The position numbers were made by a program, and so were the translations under genes. Positions 51,240 to 60,889 of a DNA stretch of 64,000 bases are shown in pieces. Below the pieces are notes generated by a model. The model searched no databases. It was given only the letters and a program-made list of their open reading frames with translations, and was not told the DNA's origin. The stretch is from Flavobacterium chilense (GTDB lineage Bacteria > Bacteroidota > Bacteroidia > Flavobacteriales > Flavobacteriaceae): contig NZ_LSYT01000001.1 in the NCBI RefSeq assembly GCF_001602525.1, forward strand, positions 124,001 through 188,000, read 5' to 3'. Each line of letters starts with the position of its first letter. Positions within the stretch are counted from its first letter, which is position 1.

Positions 51240-52640
51240 CTATTTCCCGATGCAGAAATTAGCAAAAATATTCCCTAGTAATTCATCATTAGAAACTTGT
51301 CCCGTGATAAGCCCAAATTGATATAAAGCTTCACGAATATCAAGTGCAATTAAGTCACTTGAAAGATTAGTCTCAAGACCAAATTTAACTTTTTGTATTT
51401 CATCCAAAGCTTTTAATAAAGAGTCGTAATGTCTTGTATTGGTTACAATTGTTTCATTGTTACGAAGAGCTCCCGTATTAACAAAAGAAAGTAGTTCATT
51501 CTTTAAATCGTCAACACCAATTTTTTCTTTAGCCGAAATTAATAGCAGTTTTGCATTTAAATTTTCAAGCTTAGTTGTAATATTAGAAACTTCATTAACA
51601 GATAAAATATCTTTTTTATTCACTACAATTACTAAAGGCTTTAGGGGATATTTATTCTTGATTTGTTCAATCTCAGAAACAAATTCAGAACTTGAAACCT
51701 GAAACTTTAAACCATCAAACAAATAAATTACAACTTGTGCCTGATCGATTTTTTCGAAGGTTTTTTTGATTCCAATGCTTTCTACCACATCTTTAGTTTC
51801 ACGAATTCCGGCAGTGTCAATAAAACGGAAACCAATTCCGCCAATCACCAATTCATCTTCAATCGTATCACGGGTTGTTCCTGCAATGTCCGATACAATG
51901 GCACGTTCTTCGTTTAATAAAGCATTTAACAAAGTCGATTTACCAACATTTGGTTCACCAACAATCGCAACCGGAATTCCGTTTTTAATCACATTTCCAA
52001 CAGCAAACGAGTCAATTAAACGTTTTAAAACAAATTCAATTCGGTTTAACAATTCATGAAACTGTGTTCTGTCAGCAAACTCTACATCTTCTTCGGCGAA
52101 GTCTAATTCCAGTTCAATCAAAGAAGCAAAATTTAAAAGTTCTTCACGTAATTTGGCAATTTCATTACTAAAACCACCGCGCATTTGCTGCATGGCAATT
52201 TGATGAGAAGCTTCATTATCAGACGAAATCAAATCGGCTACAGCTTCAGCCTGAGATAAATCAAGTTTTCCGTTCAGGAAAGCTCTAAGCGTAAATTCTC
52301 CGGCATCAGCCATTCTGCAGCCTTTTCTTAATAACAACTGTATAATCTGCTGTTGAATATAAGTAGAGCCATGGCAGGAAATTTCAATCGTATCTTCGCC
52401 GGTATAAGAGTTAGGACCTTTAAAAACAGAAACCAGAACTTCATCCAGTGTTTTTTGGCTATCCACAATATGACCCAGATGCAAAGTATGTGTTTTTTGC
52501 TTCGTTAAATCTTTGTTTTTGACAGACTTAAAAACGGAGTTTCCTATTAAAATGGCATCAGCTCCTGAAATACGAATGACAGCAATGGCTCCAGCTCCAG
52601 ATGGAGTTGCCAGTGCAACTATAGAATCTTGATTTATCAT
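51240..52640 (-). CDS. mnmE: tRNA uridine-5-carboxymethylaminomethyl modification GTPase MnmE
   Basis: This 466-residue GTPase works with MnmG to modify U34 of certain tRNAs. The N-terminal formyl-THF-binding domain begins DSIVALATPSGAGAIAVIRISG. The G domain contains GEPNVGKSTLLNALLNEERAIVSDIAGTTRDTIED (G1 and G2), DTAGIRETKD (G3) and VVNKKD (G4). The protein ends FCIGK, the invariant C-terminal Cys motif. The ATG at 52640 is chosen because MINQDSIVALATP matches the family start; an ATG at 52682 would add 14 residues not seen in homologues. It stands alone on the minus strand. Confidence 0.97.
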   Translation of the reverse strand: MINQDSIVALATPSGAGAIAVIRISGADAILIGNSVFKSVKNKDLTKQKTHTLHLGHIVDSQKTLDEVLVSVFKGPNSYTGEDTIEISCHGSTYIQQQIIQLLLRKGCRMADAGEFTLRAFLNGKLDLSQAEAVADLISSDNEASHQIAMQQMRGGFSNEIAKLREELLNFASLIELELDFAEEDVEFADRTQFHELLNRIEFVLKRLIDSFAVGNVIKNGIPVAIVGEPNVGKSTLLNALLNEERAIVSDIAGTTRDTIEDELVIGGIGFRFIDTAGIRETKDVVESIGIKKTFEKIDQAQVVIYLFDGLKFQVSSSEFVSEIEQIKNKYPLKPLVIVVNKKDILSVNEVSNITTKLENLNAKLLLISAKEKIGVDDLKNELLSFVNTGALRNNETIVTNTRHYDSLLKALDEIQKVKFGLETNLSSDLIALDIREALYQFGLITGQVSNDELLGNIFANFCIGK

Positions 52641-52823
52641 GGTGCAAAGGTATAAAAAAAGCCATAAAGTTGTGTAGGTCAAGTTGTGCTCAGGATATTT
52701 TAGCAGCGCTTAAAATAATCATTTATTAAGAAAATATTAAATGTTAAAATACTGATAATTATCAGTTTGTTTTGTTTTTAGAATGATTAAATTTGAGAGA
52801 ATAACTTCTAAATCCGAATCAAA

Positions 52824-53660
52824 ATGAAAAAAATATTATTTCCAACCGATTTTTCTGAAGCTGCCACAAATGCATTTGTACACGCTTTGGAATTTGCTAA
52901 AATTGTCAACGCCGAACTTGTTTTGTTACATACTTTTGAGATTCCGGTTTACGACAGCCAGTTTTTTCCGGAAAATTATGCTGCAATTTACAGTTCTATA
53001 GAATTGGCAAAATTTGAAATGTTCAAAGATGAAATTCCAAAATTAAGAGCTATTGCTGAAGAGCGAAAACTAGATGATATTGTAATAAAACACCGTTTAA
53101 TGGATGGTGATTTAATCTATAATTTAAAAAATGCAGTAGAAGAAGATCATATTGATTTTGTTATAATGGGAACATCAGGAGTTACAGACTGGACAAAGTT
53201 CTTCTTCGGATCGAATACAAGTTCAGTAATTTCAGAAGTAAAAGTTCCGGTTTTATGTATTCCTGCTGATGCAAAATTCAAAAAAATAAAAGTGGTCGGA
53301 TTTACAACCCGTTACCGTGAGAAAGACAAAGCCGAACTTAGAAAAGTTTTAGCAATTGCTAAAAAGACAAATGCAAAGGTAAAAAGCCTGTATGTTAAAA
53401 CTTCAAATTCAGATGTTTCAGAAGCAACAATTAAAGAATGGGAAAAAGAGTTTGCCAATGAAAATGTAGAGTTTTTGGTATTGCCAAGTGATGAAGTCAA
53501 AGAAACCATTCTTGATTTTATATTGTACAAAGATGTAGATGTGCTAACTACTATTACGCATAAAAGATCTTTCTTTGAAAGTTTATTCGAATCAAGTTTT
53601 ACAAAAAAAATAGCAAAAGAAGTTTCAATTCCGGTTTTGGTTATGCATGAAACCGAATAA
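52824..53660 (+). CDS. Universal stress protein, tandem UspA domains
   Basis: This 278-residue cytosolic protein is made of two Usp domains. The first (residues 1-145) has KKILFPTDFSEAATNAFVHALEFA and the nucleotide-binding MGTSGVTDWTKFFFGSNTSSVISEVKVPVLCIP motif. The second (about 150-278) is more degenerate, ending TKKIAKEVSIPVLVMHE. Such proteins are induced by starvation or stress and bind ATP or other ligands. It is monocistronic in appearance, with a MutS-like gene 70 bp downstream. Confidence 0.92.
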   Translation: MKKILFPTDFSEAATNAFVHALEFAKIVNAELVLLHTFEIPVYDSQFFPENYAAIYSSIELAKFEMFKDEIPKLRAIAEERKLDDIVIKHRLMDGDLIYNLKNAVEEDHIDFVIMGTSGVTDWTKFFFGSNTSSVISEVKVPVLCIPADAKFKKIKVVGFTTRYREKDKAELRKVLAIAKKTNAKVKSLYVKTSNSDVSEATIKEWEKEFANENVEFLVLPSDEVKETILDFILYKDVDVLTTITHKRSFFESLFESSFTKKIAKEVSIPVLVMHETE

Positions 53661-53730
53661 AATCTATCGTATTACAATAGCAATTATGAAAGTGTAAAAC
53701 CTATATTTGTATTTCATTCAAATTAAAAAA

Positions 53731-55503
53731 ATGGAAGCATATCAAAATAAGGTTAAACACTATACTGCAATTTTTAGTAAAATCAATAAAAGATACAATA
53801 GCATAAGTATACTGCGGCTTTTAAGTGTTTTTCTTTGTTTGTTTTTGATGTTTAACTACATAAAAACCAATGAAATCCTTTATGTAGTTTTTGCTTTTCT
53901 GTCTTTTGTTGGTTTTCTTTTTTTAATGAGAGTTCATTCCCGATTGTCCTTTCAAAAAGAACTTACAACAGCCATCTTAAAAATTAACCAGAATGAAATT
54001 GCGTATTTGAAAAGAGAAAAAATCCCTTTTGAAAACGGAATTGAATTCAATGATTTCCATCATCCATACGCTTACGATCTGGATATTTTTGGAGATCATT
54101 CCTTATTTCAAAATATAAACAGAACAGCCACTTTTGTCGGAAAAAAAACATTAGCCAGTCAATTATTAAACCTGTCGTCTAATGAAACTATTCTGCAAAA
54201 TCAGGAAGCCATCAACGAGCTTAAAACTAAAATCGACTGGCGTCAGGATTTCCTGGCTTTGGCAGTAATTAGTAATGACAGTAAAAACTCTTATGACTCG
54301 TTATTACATTGGAATTCATTTAAAAATAATATTCTACCTAAAGTTTTAGTTTTACTTTCTGTCGTTCTTCCAACTTTGTTTTTTGGCTTTTTGGCAGGCT
54401 ATTTTATTACTTCAAAAACGATTTTATTATCTTATCTAACTTATATTTTTATTGCAAACCTGATAGTTTTAGGGCAGTCATTTAAGCGAATTCAATCTGA
54501 AATTGCCAAAGCAGATAATGTCGATAAAATCATCAAACAATACAGTTTATTAGTTCAGAAAATTGAAAACGAAACATTTCAATCCAGGAAATTAACCGAT
54601 TTACAGCAGCAGCTTGTTTTTAAAAATGCTACAGCAAGCAAGCATTTAAAAGATTTATCAGAGTTGTTTTCGAGAATGGATACCATAAATAATTTTGTAA
54701 CTGCAATTGTTTTCAATGGAACGTTTTTGTTTAATCTTCACGTTCTCAGAGCACTTTTAAAATGGAAAGAGAATTATTCGACTGAACTTGAAAAATGGAT
54801 TGCTATTATTGGAGAATTTGAAGCCTTAAACAGTTTTGCTAATCTGGCTTATAATAATTCTGATTTTGTTTTTCCGGAAATCAATTCAGAATATAAAATT
54901 GGCTTTTCAGATTTAAGTCATCCTTTGCTTAATCCTGTAACCAGAGTGGGGAATGACACCCATTTTTATCCCCAATCATTTATGATTTTGACCGGTTCTA
55001 ATATGTCCGGAAAAAGTACTTTTTTAAGAAGCTTAGGGATTAATATGGTTTTAGGCGGAGCAGGCTCAGTTGTTTGTGCTTCAAAAGCTAATATACATCC
55101 ACTTCCAGTTTTAGTTTCAATGCGTTTGTCCGATTCCTTAGCGGATAGTGAATCGTATTTCTTTGCCGAAATTAAGCGTTTAAAACAAATAATGGATGCA
55201 TTGGAGGATCAGCCGGCTTTTGTTTTATTAGATGAGATTTTAAGAGGAACAAACTCTGATGACAAACGTAACGGAACAATTGAAGTTGTTAAAAAGATAA
55301 TCGCTAAGAAAGCCATTGGTGCCATCGCCACACACGATATCGAAGTTTGTTTAACGACAAACGAATTTCCTGATATTTTAACCAATCAATGTTTTGAGGT
55401 AGAAATTCAAAACAACGAACTTCATTTCGATTACAAACTTCGTAACGGAATCTGTAAAAATAAAAGTGCTACTTTCTTAATGCAAAAAATGGGAGTTATT
55501 TAG
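53731..55503 (+). CDS. Membrane-anchored MutS-like ATPase
   Basis: This 590-residue protein carries only the C-terminal parts of MutS: a lever-like helical region and the ATPase domain with Walker A LTGSNMSGKSTFLRS (about 420-434) and Walker B FVLLDEILRGTNS. The mismatch-recognition domain is missing. Instead there are hydrophobic helices at about residues 30-66 and 203-250, suggesting that it sits at the inner membrane. The start is the ATG at 53731; a TTG at 53707 would add eight residues. Proteins of this build are known from Bacteroidota, but I do not know of an assigned function, and classical mismatch repair is unlikely. Confidence 0.85.
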   Translation: MEAYQNKVKHYTAIFSKINKRYNSISILRLLSVFLCLFLMFNYIKTNEILYVVFAFLSFVGFLFLMRVHSRLSFQKELTTAILKINQNEIAYLKREKIPFENGIEFNDFHHPYAYDLDIFGDHSLFQNINRTATFVGKKTLASQLLNLSSNETILQNQEAINELKTKIDWRQDFLALAVISNDSKNSYDSLLHWNSFKNNILPKVLVLLSVVLPTLFFGFLAGYFITSKTILLSYLTYIFIANLIVLGQSFKRIQSEIAKADNVDKIIKQYSLLVQKIENETFQSRKLTDLQQQLVFKNATASKHLKDLSELFSRMDTINNFVTAIVFNGTFLFNLHVLRALLKWKENYSTELEKWIAIIGEFEALNSFANLAYNNSDFVFPEINSEYKIGFSDLSHPLLNPVTRVGNDTHFYPQSFMILTGSNMSGKSTFLRSLGINMVLGGAGSVVCASKANIHPLPVLVSMRLSDSLADSESYFFAEIKRLKQIMDALEDQPAFVLLDEILRGTNSDDKRNGTIEVVKKIIAKKAIGAIATHDIEVCLTTNEFPDILTNQCFEVEIQNNELHFDYKLRNGICKNKSATFLMQKMGVI

Positions 55504-55783
55504 GATTTTAGATTTTAGATTTTCTGGAATTTGGAATTTGGAATTTAATTTTTTTGAATCAGGAGCTATTTCCTGCTATCCGTTCCAATCTTTTGTGGCG
55601 AACCCCGCCACAAAAGGATTTCCACTTCTATCAGGGCTAGGGCATACGTTTTCATTTAGAAGAAACTATTCTACAATTATGAATACGATTTATTAGCTTG
55701 TCACTCTGAACGAAGTCGAAGAGCGTTCAGGTTTTTCCTTCAATTTGTCATCCTTCCTTCGTCAGGATGATAAAATTATGTTA
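55504..55783. repeat. Gap with short tandem repeats and three small palindromes
   Basis: Directly after the MutS-like gene come GATTTTA and GGAATTT units repeated two to three times. TTTTGTGGCG (55591-55600) pairs with CGCCACAAAA (55606-55615). CTGAACG/CGTTCAG (55706-55712 and 55724-55730) lies in a TCACTCTGAACGAAGTCGAA block, and TCATCCT/AGGATGA (55748-55754 and 55764-55770) follows. Such blocks recur between genes in flavobacterial genomes; they are probably non-coding dispersed repeats, some perhaps acting as terminators. Confidence 0.6.
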
Positions 55784-56413
55784 TTATTTCAGCCCTTCCT
55801 TAATAGTATTCACAAAAGCCTCAACTGGCTGCGCACCTGAAACCGCATATTTTCTGTCGAAAACAAAAAACGGAACTCCTTGTACACCAATCTGATTTGC
55901 TTCATGAATATCAGAATGAACATCGTTTAAGTAAAGATTTTCATTATTTACTACTTCTTCTACTTCTTTTGAATCTAAACCTGCCTGAACACCAAGTTCA
56001 ATCAAAATTTTAGAGTCATTTAAGTCTTTTCCTTCGGTAAAATAAGCTTTAAAGAAAATTTCTTCCATTTCATCTCCTAAATTATTCTTTTTAGCCAAAT
56101 GAATAATTCTGTGTGCAGTCAGAGAATTTGAAATAACAGCTTTGTCAAAATGATAGTCCAAACCAACGCTTTTTGCGCGTTCTGCGACACCTTTATGCAT
56201 TTCTATGGATTGTTCAAGAGACATGCCTTTTCGTTCCGCTAAAAACGTATAAACATCTTTTCCTGATTGTGGAGTGATCGTAGGATCTAATTGGAAGCTT
56301 TTCCATTCGATTTCGAATTCACTATTTGGAAATTCAGCTAAAGCTGTTTCCAGTTGTCTTTTTCCGATATAACAAAACGGACACATGATGTCCGACCAAA
56401 TTTCTATTTTCAT
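55784..56413 (-). CDS. DsbA family (FrnE-like) oxidoreductase
   Basis: This 209-residue cytosolic thioredoxin-fold protein begins MKIEIWSDIMCPFCYIGKRQLE, with the CxxC pair Cys11 and Cys14. A helical insertion and the cis-Pro segment GVQGVPFFVFDRKYAVSGAQ follow, as in FrnE and 2-hydroxychromene-2-carboxylate isomerase-like proteins. There is no signal peptide. Members catalyse thiol-disulfide or isomerase reactions. It is flanked on both sides by intergenic repeats and has no operon partner. Confidence 0.92.
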   Translation of the reverse strand: MKIEIWSDIMCPFCYIGKRQLETALAEFPNSEFEIEWKSFQLDPTITPQSGKDVYTFLAERKGMSLEQSIEMHKGVAERAKSVGLDYHFDKAVISNSLTAHRIIHLAKKNNLGDEMEEIFFKAYFTEGKDLNDSKILIELGVQAGLDSKEVEEVVNNENLYLNDVHSDIHEANQIGVQGVPFFVFDRKYAVSGAQPVEAFVNTIKEGLK

Positions 56414-56509
56414 AGTGCAAAAATAAGAAAAATTTGTTTCAGGTTTTCTTTGTTTTAGGTTTCAGGTTTTCTGCATTGTGTTGTTTAACCGCAAAGTGCA
56501 CAAAGGTAA

Positions 56510-56552
56510 GCAAAGCACACAAAGTTTTTACACAAAACTTTGTGTGCTTTGC
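56510..56552. repeat. 19-bp perfect inverted repeat in a 315-bp gap
   Basis: GCAAAGCACACAAAGTTTT (56510-56528) and its exact complement (56534-56552) flank a 5-nt loop. Related CCGCAAAG and AAACTTTGTG blocks lie on either side within 56480-56600. The whole resembles a dispersed flavobacterial intergenic palindrome; no gene is seen in 56414-56728. Confidence 0.75.
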
Positions 56553-56728
56553 GGTTTTTATAAAGCCCTGGGAACTAAAAAAAACTTTGTGTTCTTTGCA
56601 AATTAACACAATTCTAATCGCATTTCAATCTGAAACCTGTAAAAGAAAAAACATACTGATTCTTATGTATTTAATTGTGGAGGAAGGCAAATATTTCAAA
56701 AGGTGAAATAGAACAAATCACAGTAGAA

Positions 56729-57025
56729 TTATTGTTTGAGATGAAAAGGAAAACTTTTCTCGTGTATAATTTTTTCAATAAACAGCTCTGCTTCTTTGTT
56801 TTCTTGGAATATAAAATCATATAAAGAAAAGTCTAAAACAGGTTCTCTGTCTATTGTAGAAAATCGAATTTCTTCATCCAGAATAGATATAGCGAGTATA
56901 TAAGGTTTATTTGGAAAACAATCGATATCTACAAACCATAATTCGGGTCTGAACTTCTCTATATATAATTGATCATGACTGAAATTATTACTTATAAATT
57001 GCAAAAAAATATCTTTATCGATCAT
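56729..57025 (-). CDS. Small hypothetical acidic protein
   Basis: This 98-residue protein is rich in Phe, Ile, Asp and Glu and has no signal peptide (MIDKDIFLQFISNNFSHDQL, PELWFVDIDCFPNKPYILA, LDFSLYDFIFQENKEAELFI). I do not recognise a family. The frame has good coding character and a clear ATG, and is likely real. It lies between a repeat region and the DnaN gene, with no functional context. Confidence 0.55.
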   Translation of the reverse strand: MIDKDIFLQFISNNFSHDQLYIEKFRPELWFVDIDCFPNKPYILAISILDEEIRFSTIDREPVLDFSLYDFIFQENKEAELFIEKIIHEKSFPFHLKQ

Positions 57026-57090
57026 CTTAATGTATTCTGAATTAGATTATTGTTTTGATTGATTTAAAAATAAAAAACACCTCAAATAAA

Positions 57091-57123
57091 AAACCGCAAA
57101 TCTTAAAAAAAGAATTGCGGTTT
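57091..57123 (-). terminator. Intrinsic terminator after dnaN
   Basis: AAACCGCAA (57091-57099) pairs with TTGCGGTTT (57115-57123). On the minus strand the stem is followed by a T-rich tail, about 100 bp beyond the dnaN stop. Confidence 0.7.
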
Positions 57124-57227
57124 CTAGGTATAAAAAATGGTTGGTTAATAGCGATATTTTTTTTTACAATGATATGTCTTTAATTCGAAATTAAAAAAAA
57201 TCCCTGTAACAAAAAGAAGTTTTGATG

Positions 57228-58346
57228 TTAACTATTTAACATTACAGGCATTACCAGCATGGTAACAGTTTCTCCTTCTTCTAAACCATCAACTGGAGTA
57301 AGAATTCCAGCTCTGTTTGGTAATGACATTTCTAACATAATCATGTCTGATTGCAGATTGGTCAGCATTTCGGTTAAAAAACGAGAGTTAAAACCAATTT
57401 GAAGGTCATCTCCTTGGTAATCACAAGTTAATCTTTCTTCTGCTTTGTTAGAGTAATCGATATCTTCTGCAGAAACATTCAATTCAGCTCCGGCAATTTT
57501 TAAACGAATTTGGTGAGTCGTTTTGTTAGAGAAAATCGCAACACGCTTAACTGAACTTAAAAACAAAGAACGGTCAATCATTAATTTGTTTGGATTTTCT
57601 TTTGGAATTACCGCTTCGTAGTTTGGGTATTTTCCATCAATCAAACGACACATTAAAATATAGTTATCAAATGAGAAAGTCGCATTCGAATCGTTGTATT
57701 CAATTTTTACTTCAGCATCAGAAGTTCCTAAAATACTTTTTAAAATATTTAAAGGTTTTTTTGGCATAATAAAATCAGCAACCTGAGATGCTTTTACATC
57801 TGTACGGGCATATTTTACCAATTTATGAGCATCTGTAGCAACAAAAGTTAATCCTTCTGGTGAAAACTGGAAGAAAACCCCTGACATTACCGGACGTAAA
57901 TCATCATTTCCGGCAGCAAAGATAGTTTTGCTTACTGCAGTTGCCAAAACATCAGCAGGAACCAAAGTTACCGAAGGATCTTCAAGACTTACTGATTTAG
58001 GAAATTCTTCTCCTGCAGCATAGGCTAAAGCATATTTTCCAGAATTTGAACTAATCTCAACCGTATTGTTTTCTTCAACTGTAAAAGTTAAAGGTTGTTC
58101 CGGAAACGTTTTTAAAATTTCAAGCAAAAGTTTAGCAGGTACAGCAACACTTCCTTTACTTGTAGAATCAATTGATAATGTAGCAGACATGGTAGTTTCA
58201 AGATCCGAAGCCGAAACTGTCAACTCATTATTGTCTAGTTCAAATAAAAAGTTATCTAAAATAGGCAACGTATTGTTACTGTTGATTACACTACCTAAAA
58301 CTTGTAATTGTTTTAATAAGTACGAACTCGATACTATAAATTTCAT
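57228..58346 (-). CDS. dnaN: DNA polymerase III beta subunit (sliding clamp)
   Basis: This 372-residue processivity clamp forms a dimeric ring around DNA. Three similar domains are visible: residues 1-120 (MKFIVSSSYLLKQLQVLGSVINSNNTLPILDNF), 125-245 (NDDLRPVMSGVFFQFSPEGLTFVATDAHKLVKY) and 250-372. It ends in GEETVTMLVMPVML-type sequence (here EGETVTMLVMPVML), the usual C-terminal hydrophobic cleft region. Length is typical. It is transcribed on its own here, separate from dnaA, followed by a terminator and preceded by the gliding genes on the same strand at a 106-bp gap. Confidence 0.97.
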   Translation of the reverse strand: MKFIVSSSYLLKQLQVLGSVINSNNTLPILDNFLFELDNNELTVSASDLETTMSATLSIDSTSKGSVAVPAKLLLEILKTFPEQPLTFTVEENNTVEISSNSGKYALAYAAGEEFPKSVSLEDPSVTLVPADVLATAVSKTIFAAGNDDLRPVMSGVFFQFSPEGLTFVATDAHKLVKYARTDVKASQVADFIMPKKPLNILKSILGTSDAEVKIEYNDSNATFSFDNYILMCRLIDGKYPNYEAVIPKENPNKLMIDRSLFLSSVKRVAIFSNKTTHQIRLKIAGAELNVSAEDIDYSNKAEERLTCDYQGDDLQIGFNSRFLTEMLTNLQSDMIMLEMSLPNRAGILTPVDGLEEGETVTMLVMPVMLNS

Positions 58347-58452
58347 CTCTTTTGTTTTATTTTTTGTTGTATTCCTGAGTATTTAGAAGCTAAACATACG
58401 GATTACAAATATATCGTAAACAATCTTAGTTTCGCAATTTTTTTATTAACAT

Positions 58453-60138
58453 CTATTTACTGTATTTCCTTTTTCGTAGGTAAGTAAATACGAATCCGAA
58501 AATCAATAAAATTAGAATTGGAAGTCCGATAGTTATGAATTGCGTCAGACTATAATTTTCGTAAACTTTCTCTTTGTCTAATAATGGCAGATTAACATCT
58601 TTACTTCTAATGTTAATAAGTCCTGTATCGTCCAACAAATAATTGATACAATTCATCATAAAATCTTTGTTGTCGTATAAGTTTCCGGTGCGCTGATCGT
58701 AGCCCAGTTCGACAGGCATCATGTTTTTGTCTAATTGATTTCTCGCCAGGTCACCATCAGCAATCACAATCATTTTGTTAGCTTTTCCTTTTGCCAAAAA
58801 TGAATTTTCTTTAAAAGGCAATACACGATTTTCGAAAGCCGAATGAAACGAGCCTTCTAATAAAACAGAAAGTGGAATATTTCCTTTATTTAAATAATCC
58901 TGAGGAGAAGTTTTCTCGGTTACAATATTTAAATTGATTTCGGCAGGAGTTCCAATTACTTTCGAATATTGAGACGATTGCAGTAAAACTGTTTTTTTGA
59001 TTCCGTTTTTAAGAGTGTCAATCGGACTTGCAAAATCAAATCTGATTCCGCCTAGATTTTTTACAATTGGATGCTGACTTGTTGGCTGAACCAGCGGAGC
59101 ATATTTCCAGATAAAATCCTGGTATTGTGTTGCGCTGCCTTGTTCGCCTGTAGCTAATTTTATTGGACTTCCGTTTTCGTCTTTTACCAGGTCAGGATTG
59201 ATTCTGAATCCGTATTTAAAGAACATATCATTCAGATTCAGATCTCTCGGATACGCTAAAGTTGCGCCCGCCTGATTGTATAAGCTGTCCATATCAGCCG
59301 CAACCTGATCGATTAACCATAACGTTTTACCACCATTCATGATGTACTGATCCAGAACTTGTTTTTCTTCGTCAGAAAAAGTTTCAGTAGGTTTTGAAAT
59401 AATTGCTAAATCGTATTTTTTTAGCGCCTCTAAAGTTCCGTTTGGATTTTTAGCTACTGAGTCTAATGTAAAAGGTCCAATGTAATAGCTTTCGCGAATT
59501 TGTCTCAATAATTTGGCAATGTGAATTTCACTTAATTCTCCATTTCCTTTTATAATAGCAACCTTCTTTTGTTTGTCTTTGCTGATTTTATTGATCGCAT
59601 CGGCAATCGAATATTCTAAATGCTGAATAGATCCAATTACTTTTTGGGTAGTCGAAGCGCCCATTATATTTTTCAATAAAGGAATATTGACTTCTTTGTT
59701 GTTGTAAACTGCAATTGCCCACGGAAAAACCATAGCCTGAGATTGCTTTCCTTTATCGTCAACTGTAATGTTTATTGGAGTAAGACCTTTTTGATACAAA
59801 GATTTTATCATATCCATGCTTTCGTCTTCGTTTTCAAGAGGATTAACAAATTCGAAAACAATATTGCTATTATAAGCCTGAAATTCTTCGAGTAATTGTT
59901 TGGTTTCCTGCTGTAAACGTCTAAAATCTGGCGGAAGATCACCCTGCATGTAGATTTTGATGGATAAAGGGTTTTTAACCTGTTTTACAATTTGCAAAGA
60001 GGTTTCGGATAAAGTATATCGTTTGTCTTTTGTTAAATCAAATCGGTGGAAAAATAAACTTCCCAATACATTTAAAACGATTAAAACAAAAACAGTAATA
60101 CCTAATGTTTTGATATTTTTTTGAGTAGATGCTTTCAT
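58453..60138 (-). CDS. gldG: Gliding motility ABC transporter auxiliary protein GldG
   Basis: This 561-residue membrane protein has an N-terminal helix (TLGITVFVLIVLNVLGSLFF), a large periplasmic region with FDLTKDKRYTLSETSLQIVK and VAIIKGNGELSE, and a C-terminal helix (FITIGLPILILLIFGFVFTYL) followed by a basic tail. This is the build of GldG/ABC-type uncharacterised transport proteins. With GldF and the ATPase GldA (not in the window) it forms an ABC transporter needed for flavobacterial gliding and linked to type IX secretion. Its ATG overlaps the last base of gldF. Confidence 0.95.
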   Translation of the reverse strand: MKASTQKNIKTLGITVFVLIVLNVLGSLFFHRFDLTKDKRYTLSETSLQIVKQVKNPLSIKIYMQGDLPPDFRRLQQETKQLLEEFQAYNSNIVFEFVNPLENEDESMDMIKSLYQKGLTPINITVDDKGKQSQAMVFPWAIAVYNNKEVNIPLLKNIMGASTTQKVIGSIQHLEYSIADAINKISKDKQKKVAIIKGNGELSEIHIAKLLRQIRESYYIGPFTLDSVAKNPNGTLEALKKYDLAIISKPTETFSDEEKQVLDQYIMNGGKTLWLIDQVAADMDSLYNQAGATLAYPRDLNLNDMFFKYGFRINPDLVKDENGSPIKLATGEQGSATQYQDFIWKYAPLVQPTSQHPIVKNLGGIRFDFASPIDTLKNGIKKTVLLQSSQYSKVIGTPAEINLNIVTEKTSPQDYLNKGNIPLSVLLEGSFHSAFENRVLPFKENSFLAKGKANKMIVIADGDLARNQLDKNMMPVELGYDQRTGNLYDNKDFMMNCINYLLDDTGLINIRSKDVNLPLLDKEKVYENYSLTQFITIGLPILILLIFGFVFTYLRKRKYSK

Positions 60139-60863
60139 TACGCTTTAAAAGATTTTAATTGATAAACAGTAAAAGACAAAAATAATACTGTGATGCTTAA
60201 AAAATAAATAACATCGCGAGTATCAATAACGCCCCGACTCATACTTTTAAAATGATCCTGCATACCAAATGCCGATATAATACTGGACTGTCCCGGAATT
60301 AATGAAGCCAGACCTTCAAATCCAAAATAAAAAATAAAACACAGGAAAACTGCAATGATAAAAGCTACGATTTGATTTTCGGACAGGGTAGAAGTAAAAA
60401 TTCCAATTGCAGAATAAGAAGCGATCAGAAATAATAATCCAAAATAAGAACCAATAGTACTTCCCATATCAATATTTCCTTCAGGAGAGCCTAAATTTGA
60501 AATTACTTTTACATATATAAATGTTGGAATTATGGCTAAAACAATTAAAAGGAGCGAACCTAAAAATTTACCGTTTACAATTTCCCAAATTGACAATGGT
60601 TTGGTTAAAAGCAACTCCAGCGTGCCTTGTTTTTTTTCGTCAGAGAAACTTCTCATGGTAACAGCCGGAATCAGGAAAATTAAAATCCATGGGGCTAAAG
60701 TGAAAAACGGAGTCAAATCAGCATAACCTGTATTTAATATATTGTAATCTCCTTCAAATACCCATAAAAATAGCCCGTTGCTAATTAAGAAAACAGCAAT
60801 GACCAGATAGCCAATAGGAGAACCAAAAAAGGATTTTATCTCTCTTAAAATGATTGATTTCAT
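60138..60863 (-). CDS. gldF: Gliding motility ABC transporter permease GldF
   Basis: This 241-residue ABC-2 type permease has six hydrophobic helices, beginning MKSIILREIKSFFGSPIGYLVIAVFLISNG. The ABC-2 motif MRSFSDEKKQGTLELLLTKPLSIWEIVNGKFLGSL lies between helices 2 and 3. It is the membrane core of the Gld ABC transporter with GldG, whose gene follows with a one-base overlap. An 18-bp inverted repeat lies just upstream at 60890-60940. Confidence 0.95.
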   Translation of the reverse strand: MKSIILREIKSFFGSPIGYLVIAVFLISNGLFLWVFEGDYNILNTGYADLTPFFTLAPWILIFLIPAVTMRSFSDEKKQGTLELLLTKPLSIWEIVNGKFLGSLLLIVLAIIPTFIYVKVISNLGSPEGNIDMGSTIGSYFGLLFLIASYSAIGIFTSTLSENQIVAFIIAVFLCFIFYFGFEGLASLIPGQSSIISAFGMQDHFKSMSRGVIDTRDVIYFLSITVLFLSFTVYQLKSFKA

Positions 60864-60889
60864 TTGTGTTTTTGTTTTTTATTGTTTCA

